A DNA stretch of 64,000 nucleotides from Pseudodesulfovibrio nedwellii (GCF_027923765.1 NZ_AP026709.1:429501-493500); one strand, 5' to 3'. Counted from the stretch's first letter, positions 46,450-56,368 are shown. Notes: generated from the letters alone by a model not told the origin. A program made the numbers and translations.

Positions 46450-47787
46450 ATGAACGTATGCATCGTTGGCACTGGGTATGTGGGCCTTGTTTCCGCAGCC
46501 TGCTTTGCCGAAATGGGTAACAATATTTATTGTGTGGACGTCAACCCCAAGGTTGTCGAGACCTTGAGAAATGGTCAGGTCCATATCTACGAACCGGGTC
46601 TTGAAGATTTTGTCAAACGCAACACGGAACAGGGCCGCCTGACTTTCACGACTGACCTTGGTGAAGGTTTGGCTGAAGCGGAAGTTGTTTTTATCACTGT
46701 TGGTACGCCGTGTGGCGACGATGGTTCCTGTGATCTTTCTTACGTCGACGCAGTGGCTCGTGAAATTGGCCAGCGTATGACGAGTCCGAAAATTGTCGTG
46801 GACAAGTCCACGGTTCCTGTCGGTACTGCTGATCGCGTACGTGGCATTATTTCAGGCGAATTGGAAAAGCGCGGTGAGTCCATTGACTTCGACGTGGTTT
46901 CCAACCCCGAGTTTCTGAAAGAGGGTGATGCCGTCAATGACTTCATGAAGCCGGATCGTGTGATCGTCGGTACTGAAGATGAAAATTCCGCAAAGGCATT
47001 GCAAAATTTGTATGGTCCTTTTGCTCGCAGTCGCGAAAAACTTATTGTCATGGGTGTGCGCTCAGCCGAGATGACCAAGTATGCTGCCAACTGCATGCTT
47101 GCCACGAAGATTTCTTTCATCAACGAAGTAGCCAATATTTGTGAACGTGTTGGAGCCGATGTCTCAGAAGTGCGTGCGGGTATCGGTTCCGATAGCCGTA
47201 TCGGGTACAGCTTTATTTATCCTGGCGTTGGCTACGGTGGTTCTTGTTTCCCCAAGGATGTCAAAGCGCTTATTGGTACTGCTGCAGAAAATGGCTATGA
47301 TGCCAAGCTCATTCGATCGGTGGATGAGGTTAATAATAAGCAGAAGCATGTCCTTGCCGACAAGATCAAGGAATACTTTGAACCGCAGGGCGGAGTAAAG
47401 GGACGTCGTCTGGCTGTTTGGGGTATCGCCTTCAAAGCCAACACCGATGATATCCGTGAAGCTTCCGCCATTGAAGTTATCAAGGACCTGACTGCTCTTG
47501 GTATGACGGTGCGTGCTTTTGATCCTGTGGCTAACGAGCGTGCTCGTGAAGAAGTTGGTCATCTTGAAGGGTTGGAAATCATGGATGACGAATATGATGT
47601 GCTGGATGGTGCAGATGCGCTGGCAGTGGTAACTGATTGGAATCAGTTCAGGGATCCTGATTTCGAGCGTATTAAGAGTGCCATGAAGGCACCTCTTGTT
47701 TTTGATGGCCGGAATCTTTATCAGCCTGAACGCATGGGGCAGGCTGGTTTTGCGTATTTCAGCATTGGCAGAATGCCGGTGAAATAA
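46450..47787 (+). CDS. ugd: UDP-glucose 6-dehydrogenase
   Basis: Oxidises UDP-glucose to UDP-glucuronate with NAD in two steps, feeding surface polysaccharides. The 445-residue protein has the N-terminal Rossmann motif VGTGYVGLVSAACFAEMG, the catalytic Cys in GGSCFPKD and the C-terminal UDP-binding domain with WGIAFKANTDDIREASAI. It stands alone, with a terminator downstream, away from any polysaccharide cluster. Confidence 0.95.
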   Translation: MNVCIVGTGYVGLVSAACFAEMGNNIYCVDVNPKVVETLRNGQVHIYEPGLEDFVKRNTEQGRLTFTTDLGEGLAEAEVVFITVGTPCGDDGSCDLSYVDAVAREIGQRMTSPKIVVDKSTVPVGTADRVRGIISGELEKRGESIDFDVVSNPEFLKEGDAVNDFMKPDRVIVGTEDENSAKALQNLYGPFARSREKLIVMGVRSAEMTKYAANCMLATKISFINEVANICERVGADVSEVRAGIGSDSRIGYSFIYPGVGYGGSCFPKDVKALIGTAAENGYDAKLIRSVDEVNNKQKHVLADKIKEYFEPQGGVKGRRLAVWGIAFKANTDDIREASAIEVIKDLTALGMTVRAFDPVANERAREEVGHLEGLEIMDDEYDVLDGADALAVVTDWNQFRDPDFERIKSAMKAPLVFDGRNLYQPERMGQAGFAYFSIGRMPVK

Positions 47788-47827
47788 TGTTTTGTTGTTT
47801 TCTGGGGTGTTTTTGTAACGCCAAAAA

Positions 47828-47863
47828 GAACTCCCCGTCTCAATCGAGGCGGGGAGTTCTTTT
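47828..47863. terminator. Terminator between ugd and the small acidic gene
   Basis: GAACTCCCCGTCTC pairs with GAGGCGGGGAGTTC around an AATC loop (one mismatch), followed by TTTT on the plus strand and with A-rich sequence on the other side. Confidence 0.85.
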
Positions 47864-47876
47864 GTACCCTGTACTG

Positions 47877-48107
47877 CTAAAATTGGCTCTTGAAGCAGGT
47901 TCGGTATTGCAATTCTTGTAATATGACGCGTTCATATTCAGGGTTGTATTCAAAATCGGCTTGTTCTTCCTGATCCAGCATTTTTGCAAGCTGTTGAGTT
48001 TCTTCCCAGAAGTCGAGCAGTTCTTCGTCAGCCAGATTCTTGACCTGTTCCTCAAGGGTATGTTGGTCACTGAAATTTGCGTATTGGCCCATAGGCGAAA
48101 GGTCCAT
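47877..48107 (-). CDS. Small acidic protein of unknown function
   Basis: A 76-residue protein that I do not recognise. It is rich in Glu, Gln and Asp (LEEQVKNLADEELLDFWEET and MLDQEEQADFEYNPEYE), predicted helical, with one Cys near the C-terminus. It has no signal or membrane segment. It stands alone between the ugd terminator and a 311-base gap. Confidence 0.6.
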   Translation of the reverse strand: MDLSPMGQYANFSDQHTLEEQVKNLADEELLDFWEETQQLAKMLDQEEQADFEYNPEYERVILQELQYRTCFKSQF

Positions 48108-48418
48108 CCTGTTTGTAAAAAGTCAAAAAAATCAAACAAATAGGTGCAGCGCGGAACTTACGTTAGTCGTTTCTTATTTTATCGTCAATAAGACTTTGAC
48201 TCGCAGGATATTATAAATGATTTAACAGACTTTATTTATTGATAAAAAAAGATGCTGTTTTAATGATTGCAGCAGGATGCGATGGAGAGAGCCTGTCTTG
48301 TCAAATATTTCGCAGGTATGGAGATTCTGATTGACAAAAAACGGTGCTGTTGACAGATTCAAAGACTGAAAATTGTGATATACAATATATTGACTGAGCT
48401 ATTGATGATGGAGTTGTC
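48108..48418. other. Gene-free stretch before cheW
   Basis: These 311 bases are AT-rich and contain no open frame with coding character. There are several TTGACA-like boxes (48331-48336 and 48350-48355) and a TATACA/TACAAT near 48379-48386, but the spacing (23-25 bases) is too long for a normal sigma-70 promoter. No hairpin terminator or riboswitch fold is evident. Confidence 0.5.
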
Positions 48419-48919
48419 ATGAGCCTTGAAATTGAAGAATTTGGCGATGTCAAGGGAGTCGAAGCCGATCAGGAATTGACTCAACTGGTGACGTTTAGCA
48501 TCGGTGAAGAGGAATTCGGCGTCAATATCCTTCAGGTGCAGGAAATCATCCGCACAATGGAGATCACCAATGTTCCGCGTGCGCCTGAGTTTGTTGAAGG
48601 GGTTATTAATTTGCGTGGCAAAGTTATTCCCATTGTGGATATGCGACGCCGTTTTGGGCTTCAGTCCAAAGAGCACGATAAATATACCCGTATCATTGTC
48701 ATCGAAATTGATATGATAATCGTAGGATTTGTAGTTGATGCTGTCTCCGAGGTTTTGCGAATCCCCGCCAATTCGGTTCAGCCGCCGCCGCCTATGGTTG
48801 CTGGTATGGATTCCGATTATATTGACGGCGTGGGCAAGCTTGATGACAGACTCCTCATACTGCTGGATTTGGATTCTTTGCTTGATAATGAGGAGAAGGA
48901 AGCGTTGGGCAACGTTTAA
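48419..48919 (+). CDS. cheW: CheW chemotaxis adaptor
   Basis: Links chemoreceptors to the kinase CheA. The 166-residue protein has the CheW domain: LVTFSIGEEEFGVNILQVQEI, PRAPEFVEGVINLRGKVIPIVDMRRRFGL and the Val-Asp-Ala-Val-Ser-Glu-Val element. The first 20 residues are an acidic extension. ATGGAG lies 5 nt before the ATG. No other chemotaxis gene adjoins it; a CheY-like gene is at 20227. Confidence 0.95.
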   Translation: MSLEIEEFGDVKGVEADQELTQLVTFSIGEEEFGVNILQVQEIIRTMEITNVPRAPEFVEGVINLRGKVIPIVDMRRRFGLQSKEHDKYTRIIVIEIDMIIVGFVVDAVSEVLRIPANSVQPPPPMVAGMDSDYIDGVGKLDDRLLILLDLDSLLDNEEKEALGNV

Positions 48920-48940
48920 CGCTTGTAGATATTTGCTGAC

Positions 48941-48985
48941 AAGCCGCTTTACTCCCGATAGGGAGAAGGCGGCTTTTCCGTTTTT
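48941..48985 (+). terminator. Terminator after cheW
   Basis: AAGCCGC pairs with GCGGCTT, with an inner CTCCC/GGGAG pairing, and is followed by T-rich sequence (TTTTCCGTTTTT). Confidence 0.85.
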
Positions 48986-49022
48986 CAACCAGAGATATTG
49001 AAAGCTCTTAACCAGACACACC

Positions 49023-52000
49023 ATGTCATTATATCCCAAAGCTATATCTGAATTCATGCGCAAAGCGACTGATTCTGTCCGTATTTTTAAAAGCGGACCG
49101 GGTAGTCAGGCCCTTATGGCAAAGTCCCTGCTTTCTAAGGGAAGCAGTGTGGTCCTTGTTGTGCCCGGTGTTACCGAATTTAAGGAAATGCGGGCGCTTT
49201 TGACACTGTTTGCTTCGGAGACAGGAGCGGGGCTGGAGCGGCCGACCTGGGAAAACGATTGGTTTTTTCTTCCTCCATATCATTCAAAAACACCTGACGC
49301 ACAGGCGTGGAGCGAACGCTGGGCGGCCTTGTACGGTTTGACTTATGGGAAAAAGCCGTGCGGCGTGCTTATGACCTCGGACAACCTGTTGCCGCATTGG
49401 CCAGAAGAGTCTGTCCTGAGAGAAAATTGGGTTTCGCTTGCCAAGGGCGAAGAAATGTCGCCCGATATTCTTTTGGAGCAGCTTGTCAGTTGGGGGTATG
49501 TACGGCGTAAGTTGGTCTCTGGCCCGGGCGATATGGCCATGCGCGGCGATATCCTCGATATCCACGCGCCCGGATATGCACTTCCATTGAGGTTGGAATT
49601 TTTCGGTGACATTCTGGAAGAAATCAGACTGTTCGATCCAGCATCCCAGCGATCAAAAGCCGATTTGGCAGAAGCTGTTTTGCTTCCTGTTTCACCGGGG
49701 ATTACCACAGACGACTATGCGGAACGAGCGACTGTCATGTGGGAAAAATTCCGAAAGACCGGAGAAATAAACTCGGCGCAAGAACATTCCCTGATTGAAC
49801 GCCTTGATGCCAACAATGGCTTTGTTTGGCCTGGTTTGTATTATGATAATCCGGTCGGGCTAGAGGCTTATTTGCCGAAGGATGCGGCATACTTGTTGTC
49901 GGCCGGTGGTACCTTGCGGGCGCGGTTGGAAGATCGGGATCAGGCATGGCGGGACTTTCTCAAGGAAGAAGAGCGGGCGAAGGGCGTGAGCCTTCCCTTG
50001 CGTTTTATTGTGCGTACTCACGAAGCAGCTCGACAAGTATGGCGTGACGCCAGACAGCTTGTTTTTGAAGAGTTGACTATCGGGCGTGAAAAGGTCGGTA
50101 TCGATCTGGGTGAGATACCCTATAGTGATTTTACGGATATTTTTTGGCAGCCCGAGGCTTCAAGAAGGCCGTGGTCCGCGTTGATGACGGGGTTGAAAGA
50201 GTGGAATCGTTCGGGGCAGACCACTATTCTCAGTTTTCGGACACAGCGTTCACGGAGTAAGTTCCTGGCTTTGGCAGAGCAGGAAAAGCTGCCCATGAGT
50301 TTAGAATTCAAACCGGGCGGGCGTGGTATTTTTGCGTTGATTTCCCCTTTGCGCAAGGGGATGGAGTTGGCTTGGGATCAAACGCGTATTCTTGGCGAAG
50401 AAATTTTACAGCCGCAGGCTGCACGAGTTCATGTCGGGCGAGAAAAAGCCTTCAAGGGACTGGAGAAGTACGAGGATCTTTCCGAAGGAGATCTTCTCGT
50501 ACATCGTGATTATGGGTTGGCGCAGTTTGGTGGATTGCATCATATGAACATCGGTGCGGGTGCCAACGATTATCTGCTGCTTTTCTTTTCGGGCGATGAT
50601 AAATTGTACCTTCCTGTGGATAGGCTCAATCTGGTGCAGCGGTTCAAGGGGCCTGAGGGGGCGAAGCGGCCTTCTCTGGATAAGCTTGGCGGAACCCGTT
50701 GGAGTAAGACTACTGCCAAAGTCCGTAAGGCCATTGAGAAAATTGCACACGAACTGGTCGAGATGTATGCCTTTCGTAAAGTGGGTAAGGGATTTGGCTA
50801 TGGCCCGCTAGACGATATGTATTCCGAGTTCGAAGCAACGTTTGGTTTTGAAGAGACGCCGGACCAGGATAAGGCCGTGGCCGATGTCTTTCGTGACATG
50901 GAAAAACCGGAGCCTATGGACAGGCTTGTGTGTGGCGATGTTGGTTTTGGCAAGACTGAAGTTGCCTTGCGCGCGGCTTTCCGTGCTGCATTGGAAGGAT
51001 ACCAGACCGCTTTGCTGTGTCCGACCACGGTGTTGGCGGAGCAGCATTATCAGACGTTTACCAAGCGGATGGAAGGATTTCCTGTCCGGGTTGGCATGCT
51101 CAGTCGTTTTGTTTCAGCCAAGCGGCAGAAGACTATTATTGAGGCGGCGGCTAGAGGTGAGATTGATATTCTCATAGGAACCCATCGTCTCTTGTCCAAG
51201 GATGTGGAACTGCCTAACCTTGGATTGCTCATATTGGATGAAGAGCAGCGGTTTGGAGTCAAACACAAGGAAAAGCTCAAGCATTTCAGACAAAACATTG
51301 ATGTTTTGACACTAACTGCAACGCCTATTCCTCGTACATTACAACTTTCTCTGTCCGGGATTCGAGGGCTGTCAGTTATCGAGACACCGCCGGTTGACCG
51401 TAAACCTGTTGAAACGGCGCTTATGGAACGTGAAGCTTTGGAACTCAAGGCCGTTCTGGAGCGGGAGCTTGCACGTGGTGGTCAGATCTACTGGGTGTAC
51501 AATCGGGTGAACGGGCTGGCGCGAGTCGCTGATTTTGTAAAAGAATTAGTCCCTGGAGCCAAAGTCGGCATGGCCCATGGGCGGATGAATGAAAAAACTT
51601 TGGAAGAGGCCATGCGCAATTTTTGGCATGGTGAACTCGACGTGCTTGTTTGTACGGCCATTGTTGAATCCGGGTTGGATTTCCCCAATGCCAACACGTT
51701 GATTGTGGATCAGGCGCAATTGTTTGGCCTTGGTCAGTTGTATCAACTGAGAGGGCGCGTTGGCCGAAGTGAACGGCAGGCCTATGCGTATTTTGTGGTT
51801 CCCTCCATTAAGGATATTTCCGAAATTGTGCGCAAACGCTTGCGTATCATTCTGGACATGGATTATCTGGGAGCAGGATTCAAGGTGGCCATGGAAGATT
51901 TACGTCTTCGTGGTGCTGGTAATATTTTGGGGGAGACCCAGTCTGGTCAGATTGCCAAAGTCGGGCTGGAACTCTTTTTGGAAATGTTGGAGGAAGAGGT

Positions 52001-52508
52001 TCGACGGTTGCGAGGCGAAGCCGAAACGCGAGCCAGTGATCCGGAACTTAATTTTGTTTTCGAGGCACATATTCCGAGTGGATATGTACCTGATTCAAAG
52101 GAAAGACTTCGGTATTACAAGGCGTTGTCGTCAGCCTCTACCGATTTGGAACTCCGTGAATTCGAAGCGGAACTTCGAGATCGTTTTGGGCCATTGCCGG
52201 AAGAGTTGGATTCCTTTTTCGGTGTGTTACGCTTGAAGCAGACGTTGTCAAGATTGCAGGCAGCCAGAGCGGAGTTGTATCCGGGGCGGGCTGTTGTTAC
52301 GTGGAGTGACAACGCTATTGCTGTCAGTCCTGAAAAATTGATGCAATGGGTCGCAGCTCGTGGCGACATGACCCGAATTGTTCCTCCGGCTAAGTTGGAA
52401 ATTCGATATGGAGAAATAGACTCCATGCGACAGGCCCTTGAAGAAACGGCTATTGATCTGGAAGCAATGTTGGATATGGAATCCGACACCGCAAACGATA
52501 CAAAATAA
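49023..52508 (+). CDS. mfd: Transcription-repair coupling factor
   Basis: Removes RNA polymerase stalled at DNA damage and recruits UvrA. The protein has 1161 residues: a UvrB-like N-terminal part, the RNA-polymerase-interacting domain (about residues 470-540, with EGDLLVHRDYGLAQFGGL), and a RecG-like helicase with Walker A GDVGFGKTEVALRAAF, DEEQRFG and the translocation motif, then the C-terminal TRCF domain. I see no clear Shine-Dalgarno before the ATG. The next gene starts 8 bases after its stop. Confidence 0.96.
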   Translation: MSLYPKAISEFMRKATDSVRIFKSGPGSQALMAKSLLSKGSSVVLVVPGVTEFKEMRALLTLFASETGAGLERPTWENDWFFLPPYHSKTPDAQAWSERWAALYGLTYGKKPCGVLMTSDNLLPHWPEESVLRENWVSLAKGEEMSPDILLEQLVSWGYVRRKLVSGPGDMAMRGDILDIHAPGYALPLRLEFFGDILEEIRLFDPASQRSKADLAEAVLLPVSPGITTDDYAERATVMWEKFRKTGEINSAQEHSLIERLDANNGFVWPGLYYDNPVGLEAYLPKDAAYLLSAGGTLRARLEDRDQAWRDFLKEEERAKGVSLPLRFIVRTHEAARQVWRDARQLVFEELTIGREKVGIDLGEIPYSDFTDIFWQPEASRRPWSALMTGLKEWNRSGQTTILSFRTQRSRSKFLALAEQEKLPMSLEFKPGGRGIFALISPLRKGMELAWDQTRILGEEILQPQAARVHVGREKAFKGLEKYEDLSEGDLLVHRDYGLAQFGGLHHMNIGAGANDYLLLFFSGDDKLYLPVDRLNLVQRFKGPEGAKRPSLDKLGGTRWSKTTAKVRKAIEKIAHELVEMYAFRKVGKGFGYGPLDDMYSEFEATFGFEETPDQDKAVADVFRDMEKPEPMDRLVCGDVGFGKTEVALRAAFRAALEGYQTALLCPTTVLAEQHYQTFTKRMEGFPVRVGMLSRFVSAKRQKTIIEAAARGEIDILIGTHRLLSKDVELPNLGLLILDEEQRFGVKHKEKLKHFRQNIDVLTLTATPIPRTLQLSLSGIRGLSVIETPPVDRKPVETALMEREALELKAVLERELARGGQIYWVYNRVNGLARVADFVKELVPGAKVGMAHGRMNEKTLEEAMRNFWHGELDVLVCTAIVESGLDFPNANTLIVDQAQLFGLGQLYQLRGRVGRSERQAYAYFVVPSIKDISEIVRKRLRIILDMDYLGAGFKVAMEDLRLRGAGNILGETQSGQIAKVGLELFLEMLEEEVRRLRGEAETRASDPELNFVFEAHIPSGYVPDSKERLRYYKALSSASTDLELREFEAELRDRFGPLPEELDSFFGVLRLKQTLSRLQAARAELYPGRAVVTWSDNAIAVSPEKLMQWVAARGDMTRIVPPAKLEIRYGEIDSMRQALEETAIDLEAMLDMESDTANDTK

Positions 52509-52516
52509 GAGTCAAC

Positions 52517-53536
52517 ATGTTGCGTAACATTATTTTTTTATTGATTATTGTAGTCATGGCCGGTTGTTCGGGCGATTCCGACGATATCGGGATTGTTGCC
52601 AGAGTTAACGAGGCGCCTATCTATTTGACACAGCTGGAATTTCAGCATGATCAATTTCAGGCTGATTCTGTTGGAACCTATGTCCCTAGTGTAGAAAAGC
52701 TCAGGAATGAGTATGGAGATATTCTGGCCGATTTGGTTGTGCAGGAATTGGTCGTTCAGGATTTAGTGCGTCGGGATATGGCCGTGACCGATGAAGAGGT
52801 GCAAAAAGCCGAAGAGGTTGTTCGGGCGGATTATCCCGAGGGCGCTTTTGAACAGGTTTTGGTCGAAGAATATATTGATTTGAAATCCTGGCGTCGGCAG
52901 TTGAAATATTATCTTGCGCAAAAGAAACTTTTTCAACAGGTACTTAGAGCGCAGATCAAAATTGATTATAAAGAGGCTGAAGCCTACTATCGTGAGCATA
53001 TTTCCGATTTTTATTTGCCGGAAAGCATGCGTATACTCGTTGTGCGCGGCCCTAGTCGGGAGCTGGTGGTCAGGGCTGTTGAGAAATTTAGTCAGGATCA
53101 AAATCAGATGGATTTGGCAACGGCCTTTGGCGAAGTGGAAACACGTGAGGTTGTTGTACGTGAAGGGAGACTCTCCGCAGCATGGCGGAGTGCTTTGGAA
53201 GGGTTGAAACCAGGCCAGTCAAGCGATGTCCTGACGGATCGACTCGGTTTTGAAGCCTTGGTTCTTCTGGAACGGAGTGAGGCCAAAGTTTTGGCTCCGG
53301 CACAGGCGTACCCTCTTGTTGAAGAGGCGTTGCTTGAAAGAAAGTTACATGATGCCTTTGATGCATGGCTTTCAGAAAATCTGGCAACGGCAACGATAAC
53401 CGTGAGTGAACATCTTTTGGCTGAAGCCATGGAGAAGGACGAGGCAGAAGCTGTCGAGCCGGATATGTCGGCAATTCAGGAAAACATGGAAGAATCAGGC
53501 AGTGATGTGTCAACAGAGGGCGCCCTGGGAAATTAA
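52517..53536 (+). CDS. SurA/PrsA-like peptidyl-prolyl isomerase lipoprotein
   Basis: A 339-residue lipoprotein with lipobox Met-Ala-Gly-Cys17. Residues 28-160 resemble the SurA N-terminal chaperone domain (VARVNEAPIYLTQLEFQ), followed by a parvulin-like region (about residues 170-260) that is poorly conserved in its catalytic signature, so isomerase activity is doubtful. The C-terminal tail is acidic and low-complexity. A second SurA-like gene lies 101 bases downstream. Confidence 0.8.
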   Translation: MLRNIIFLLIIVVMAGCSGDSDDIGIVARVNEAPIYLTQLEFQHDQFQADSVGTYVPSVEKLRNEYGDILADLVVQELVVQDLVRRDMAVTDEEVQKAEEVVRADYPEGAFEQVLVEEYIDLKSWRRQLKYYLAQKKLFQQVLRAQIKIDYKEAEAYYREHISDFYLPESMRILVVRGPSRELVVRAVEKFSQDQNQMDLATAFGEVETREVVVREGRLSAAWRSALEGLKPGQSSDVLTDRLGFEALVLLERSEAKVLAPAQAYPLVEEALLERKLHDAFDAWLSENLATATITVSEHLLAEAMEKDEAEAVEPDMSAIQENMEESGSDVSTEGALGN

Positions 53537-53636
53537 ATCGGCGGCTCATTCGTTGCATAGTCTGTCCAAAGTGACTAGAATTCGTCAAAATATCGGTGGA
53601 ACACACAGTCCGTTTCACTTTTTAAGGAGTAAATGC

Positions 53637-54608
53637 GTGGTTAAATTTTTCTCGTTGCTCATTGGAGCCATGCTTATGATATCCACGGCCCAAGCGTGGG
53701 CTGCTGAGACGGTAATTAACCGTATCTTGGTGAAAATTAACGATAATATCATTACAGAATATGACCTTGATGAAGAAATGAGTCCGATTTTTGATAAGCT
53801 TAAAGGACGACAGCTGAGTGCTGCGGAAAAGCAACAACTCGGCAGGATTCGTAAACAGGCTTTGAATAATCTGGTCAATCAGGTGCTTGTGGATCAGGAG
53901 GTTGCTCGATACGGCATCAATGTTACTGATGAGGACATTGATAAGGAAATCAAGCGCGTCATGGAGGCCCAAAAATTGGATGATGCCGGTTTTGAAGCCT
54001 TGGTTGCCAAAGATGGATTAACCGTTGACGATTTTCGGGTTAAGTTAAAAAAATTGCTCGAAAAGCAGGAGCTTATTGGCTATATGGTCAATAAAAAGGT
54101 GCTGGTCACCGATACGGAAATCCAAGAAGAATACACAGCCAGAAAGGATGACTACACGCTCGATAAGATGGTCGAACTCGCCATTATTCTCTTGCCTTCA
54201 GACATTTCTGCCGTCGAAGTGAAAGAACGGATTAATGACGACGAATTGACGTTTGCAGAGGCTGTTGCGAAATACAGCGTCGGTCCAGGCAAGGAATCCG
54301 GTGGTTCCATCGGTGAACTTGGGTATGCTGATCTGGCTGAAGATTGGAAAAATGCATTGAAAGGCCTCAAGCCGGGTGCGGTCAGTGAGCCTTTGACAAT
54401 TCAGGGGAAGGAAGCACTTCTTTCACCTGTGAATATTTCGAAAGATCGTCTTGTCCCACTTGAAGAAGTGCGTGACGGGATTTATCAGGAACTGATGCAG
54501 AAAAAACGGGATACCATCTTTACTGAGTATTTCGATAAGCTGAAACAAAGTTCGGTCATCGTCTATATGGATGATTCCGCCAAGCCCGATAATGGAGTAG
54601 CTCAATGA
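53637..54608 (+). CDS. surA: SurA-like periplasmic chaperone/peptidyl-prolyl isomerase
   Basis: A 323-residue exported chaperone for outer-membrane proteins. Signal peptide residues 1-22 end AQAWA; the SurA N-terminal domain follows (INRILVKINDNIITEYDL), then one parvulin domain (about residues 180-280) with LTFAEAVAKYSVGPGKESGGSIGELGY. The start is a GTG at 53637, 7 nt after AGGAG; no in-frame ATG fits and homology begins there. E. coli SurA has two parvulin domains; this has one. The ATG of the next gene overlaps its stop by four bases. Confidence 0.85.
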   Translation: MVKFFSLLIGAMLMISTAQAWAAETVINRILVKINDNIITEYDLDEEMSPIFDKLKGRQLSAAEKQQLGRIRKQALNNLVNQVLVDQEVARYGINVTDEDIDKEIKRVMEAQKLDDAGFEALVAKDGLTVDDFRVKLKKLLEKQELIGYMVNKKVLVTDTEIQEEYTARKDDYTLDKMVELAIILLPSDISAVEVKERINDDELTFAEAVAKYSVGPGKESGGSIGELGYADLAEDWKNALKGLKPGAVSEPLTIQGKEALLSPVNISKDRLVPLEEVRDGIYQELMQKKRDTIFTEYFDKLKQSSVIVYMDDSAKPDNGVAQ

Positions 54609-55573
54609 ATTTTCAGGAACTCGGACAAGCGTTGCAAGAAGGGCGCGAAGCCAAGGGTATGACTATAGAGGCGGTCATGGAGGCCACCAAAATCAGCCGG
54701 ATTAATTTGATTGCCCTTGAGAGCGGCGATAGTTCGTCCATGCCTCATCCTGTTTATACGAAGGGGTTCGTCAAGAGTTACGCTCGGTTGCTTGGCTTGG
54801 ATGCTGACGAATTATCCATGGTGGTGGACAGGGAATATCAACTTGATGAGCAGAATGCTGATGAAGTTGATTATGAAGTTTCTCCGTCTGCGGAAAAGGC
54901 ATTTCAGGAGGCAGATGCTCCGGCTGTCAAGAAGCGTTCAGTATGGCCTTCTATTCTTCTTGTTGTTGTGTTGAGTTGTTCTATTATAGCTCTCGTCATG
55001 TACTTGAATAAGAGCGAAGAAATTTCGACTCCGGTTCAGACCAGTGAAACCTCCGAATCTGTTGAGACACCAGAATCGTCTGTTGTCATGGAACCGATCG
55101 AAGATGCTGTCGAAACAGTTGAACCGGCTGAAGGCGAAGCTGTTGTGGAAGAAGCTGTTACTCCGGTCGAAGTACCTGAAGAGATTAAGCCTGAACCTGC
55201 GCCTGCAACGCCTCAACCTGAAGCCGAAAAGCCTGTTGCGGCTCAGCCTGCGATTCCTCAGCCTGGTGCCGGCGAAAAAGAAGTTGTCGCGACACAAGAA
55301 GCGGCTCCAGGACAAACTCGATACGCCCATGTGATGATTATCACTGCAACAACGAATAAGGGCTGTTGGATTGGCGTTTGGAAGGGCGATGAGTCAAAAA
55401 TGGCTCGTGATTTTGTTTTGAAGAAAGGTGAACCTCTTCGGTTGATGTTTAATTATCCCCGGAGAATTCGCATTGGTAACGTGGCTGGTGTAACTGTGAC
55501 ATACAATGGTAAGCCATATGCTCTTGATAAAAACAAAAGCAATATTCAGACATTATTCGTCGGTATGGAATAG
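54605..55573 (+). CDS. RodZ-like helix-turn-helix membrane protein
   Basis: A 322-residue protein with an N-terminal Xre-type helix-turn-helix domain (residues 4-75, LGQALQEGREAKGMTIEAV), an acidic linker, one transmembrane helix (about residues 115-137), a long Glu/Pro/Ala-rich periplasmic spacer (residues 140-235) and a C-terminal DUF4115 domain. This is the layout of RodZ, which couples MreB filaments to the cell wall machinery. Overlaps the surA stop by four bases. Confidence 0.85.
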   Translation: MNFQELGQALQEGREAKGMTIEAVMEATKISRINLIALESGDSSSMPHPVYTKGFVKSYARLLGLDADELSMVVDREYQLDEQNADEVDYEVSPSAEKAFQEADAPAVKKRSVWPSILLVVVLSCSIIALVMYLNKSEEISTPVQTSETSESVETPESSVVMEPIEDAVETVEPAEGEAVVEEAVTPVEVPEEIKPEPAPATPQPEAEKPVAAQPAIPQPGAGEKEVVATQEAAPGQTRYAHVMIITATTNKGCWIGVWKGDESKMARDFVLKKGEPLRLMFNYPRRIRIGNVAGVTVTYNGKPYALDKNKSNIQTLFVGME

Positions 55574-55596
55574 ACCCTCATTACAAGGATGATCGT

Positions 55597-56355
55597 ATGA
55601 GCTCCACTGAAAAAGCTCTAGTACTCAAGGTGGGGCGTTTTCGGGAGGCAGATTGCTGGGTTAAACTTCTCACGCCCGGACGTGGCATTTTTAATGCCTT
55701 TGCCTTTGGCGGGTCCCGTAGTCGTCGTCGATTCGTTGGGTGCCTTGATCCTTTAAGCCTTGTTTTATTTACGATTGGAACCAACAAGACCGGGACATAT
55801 ACGGTTCTTGAAGAAGGTTCCCTGCTTCATAATTTCCCTGCAATTCGTGAAGATCCCACCAGAACTGGCCTTGCTGTCAATTGTATCAAATTTATTGAAG
55901 CCGTGGAAATCGATCCGTCTGATGCTCGTCCTGTGTATGAGCTTTTGTTGGAAACGCTCCATATGCTGGAAAAGGGTGGTGGAAGCAGCGATTTTACTCC
56001 ATGGTTGTTTCGTGCGAAATTGGCCTTTGAAATGGGGTTTCATCCGGATTTCCTTTCCTGCGGAATATGTGGTCAATCTGTTGTTTCTCTTGATGGTTGC
56101 CATTTCGGAATTGAAGGGGGGCAAGTGGCCTGCCGGACTTGTCTTTCAGGCGGGAAACCGTTAGAGGGACTTGCTCGGCCAGTTTCCACCGGGGTGCTTC
56201 GTGCTTTTGATTGGATTCAACATAGTCGTCCTTTGGATTGGCTGACTGTATCCATGAATAATGAAGTCCGGCGGCAAACGAGTCAATTGATCGAGCTTTT
56301 CGTTGCGTATCACCTGGGCCTGTCCTGGGATAATGGCATGTATAAAAAGGTATGA
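55597..56355 (+). CDS. recO: DNA repair protein RecO
   Basis: Assists RecF and RecR in loading RecA on gaps. The 252-residue protein has the N-terminal OB fold (ALVLKVGRFREADCWVKLLTPGRG), a helical middle part and a zinc-ribbon-like Cys set (LSCGICGQS and VACRTC) in the C-terminal half. Length fits RecO. glyQ follows 13 bases downstream. Confidence 0.92.
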   Translation: MSSTEKALVLKVGRFREADCWVKLLTPGRGIFNAFAFGGSRSRRRFVGCLDPLSLVLFTIGTNKTGTYTVLEEGSLLHNFPAIREDPTRTGLAVNCIKFIEAVEIDPSDARPVYELLLETLHMLEKGGGSSDFTPWLFRAKLAFEMGFHPDFLSCGICGQSVVSLDGCHFGIEGGQVACRTCLSGGKPLEGLARPVSTGVLRAFDWIQHSRPLDWLTVSMNNEVRRQTSQLIELFVAYHLGLSWDNGMYKKV

Positions 56356-56368
56356 GTTGGAGTAAGCA

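Noticed and set aside
48331-48386. Sigma-70 promoter for cheW
   Set aside because: The TTGACA boxes and the TATACA/TACAAT are 23 or more bases apart, outside the usual spacing.
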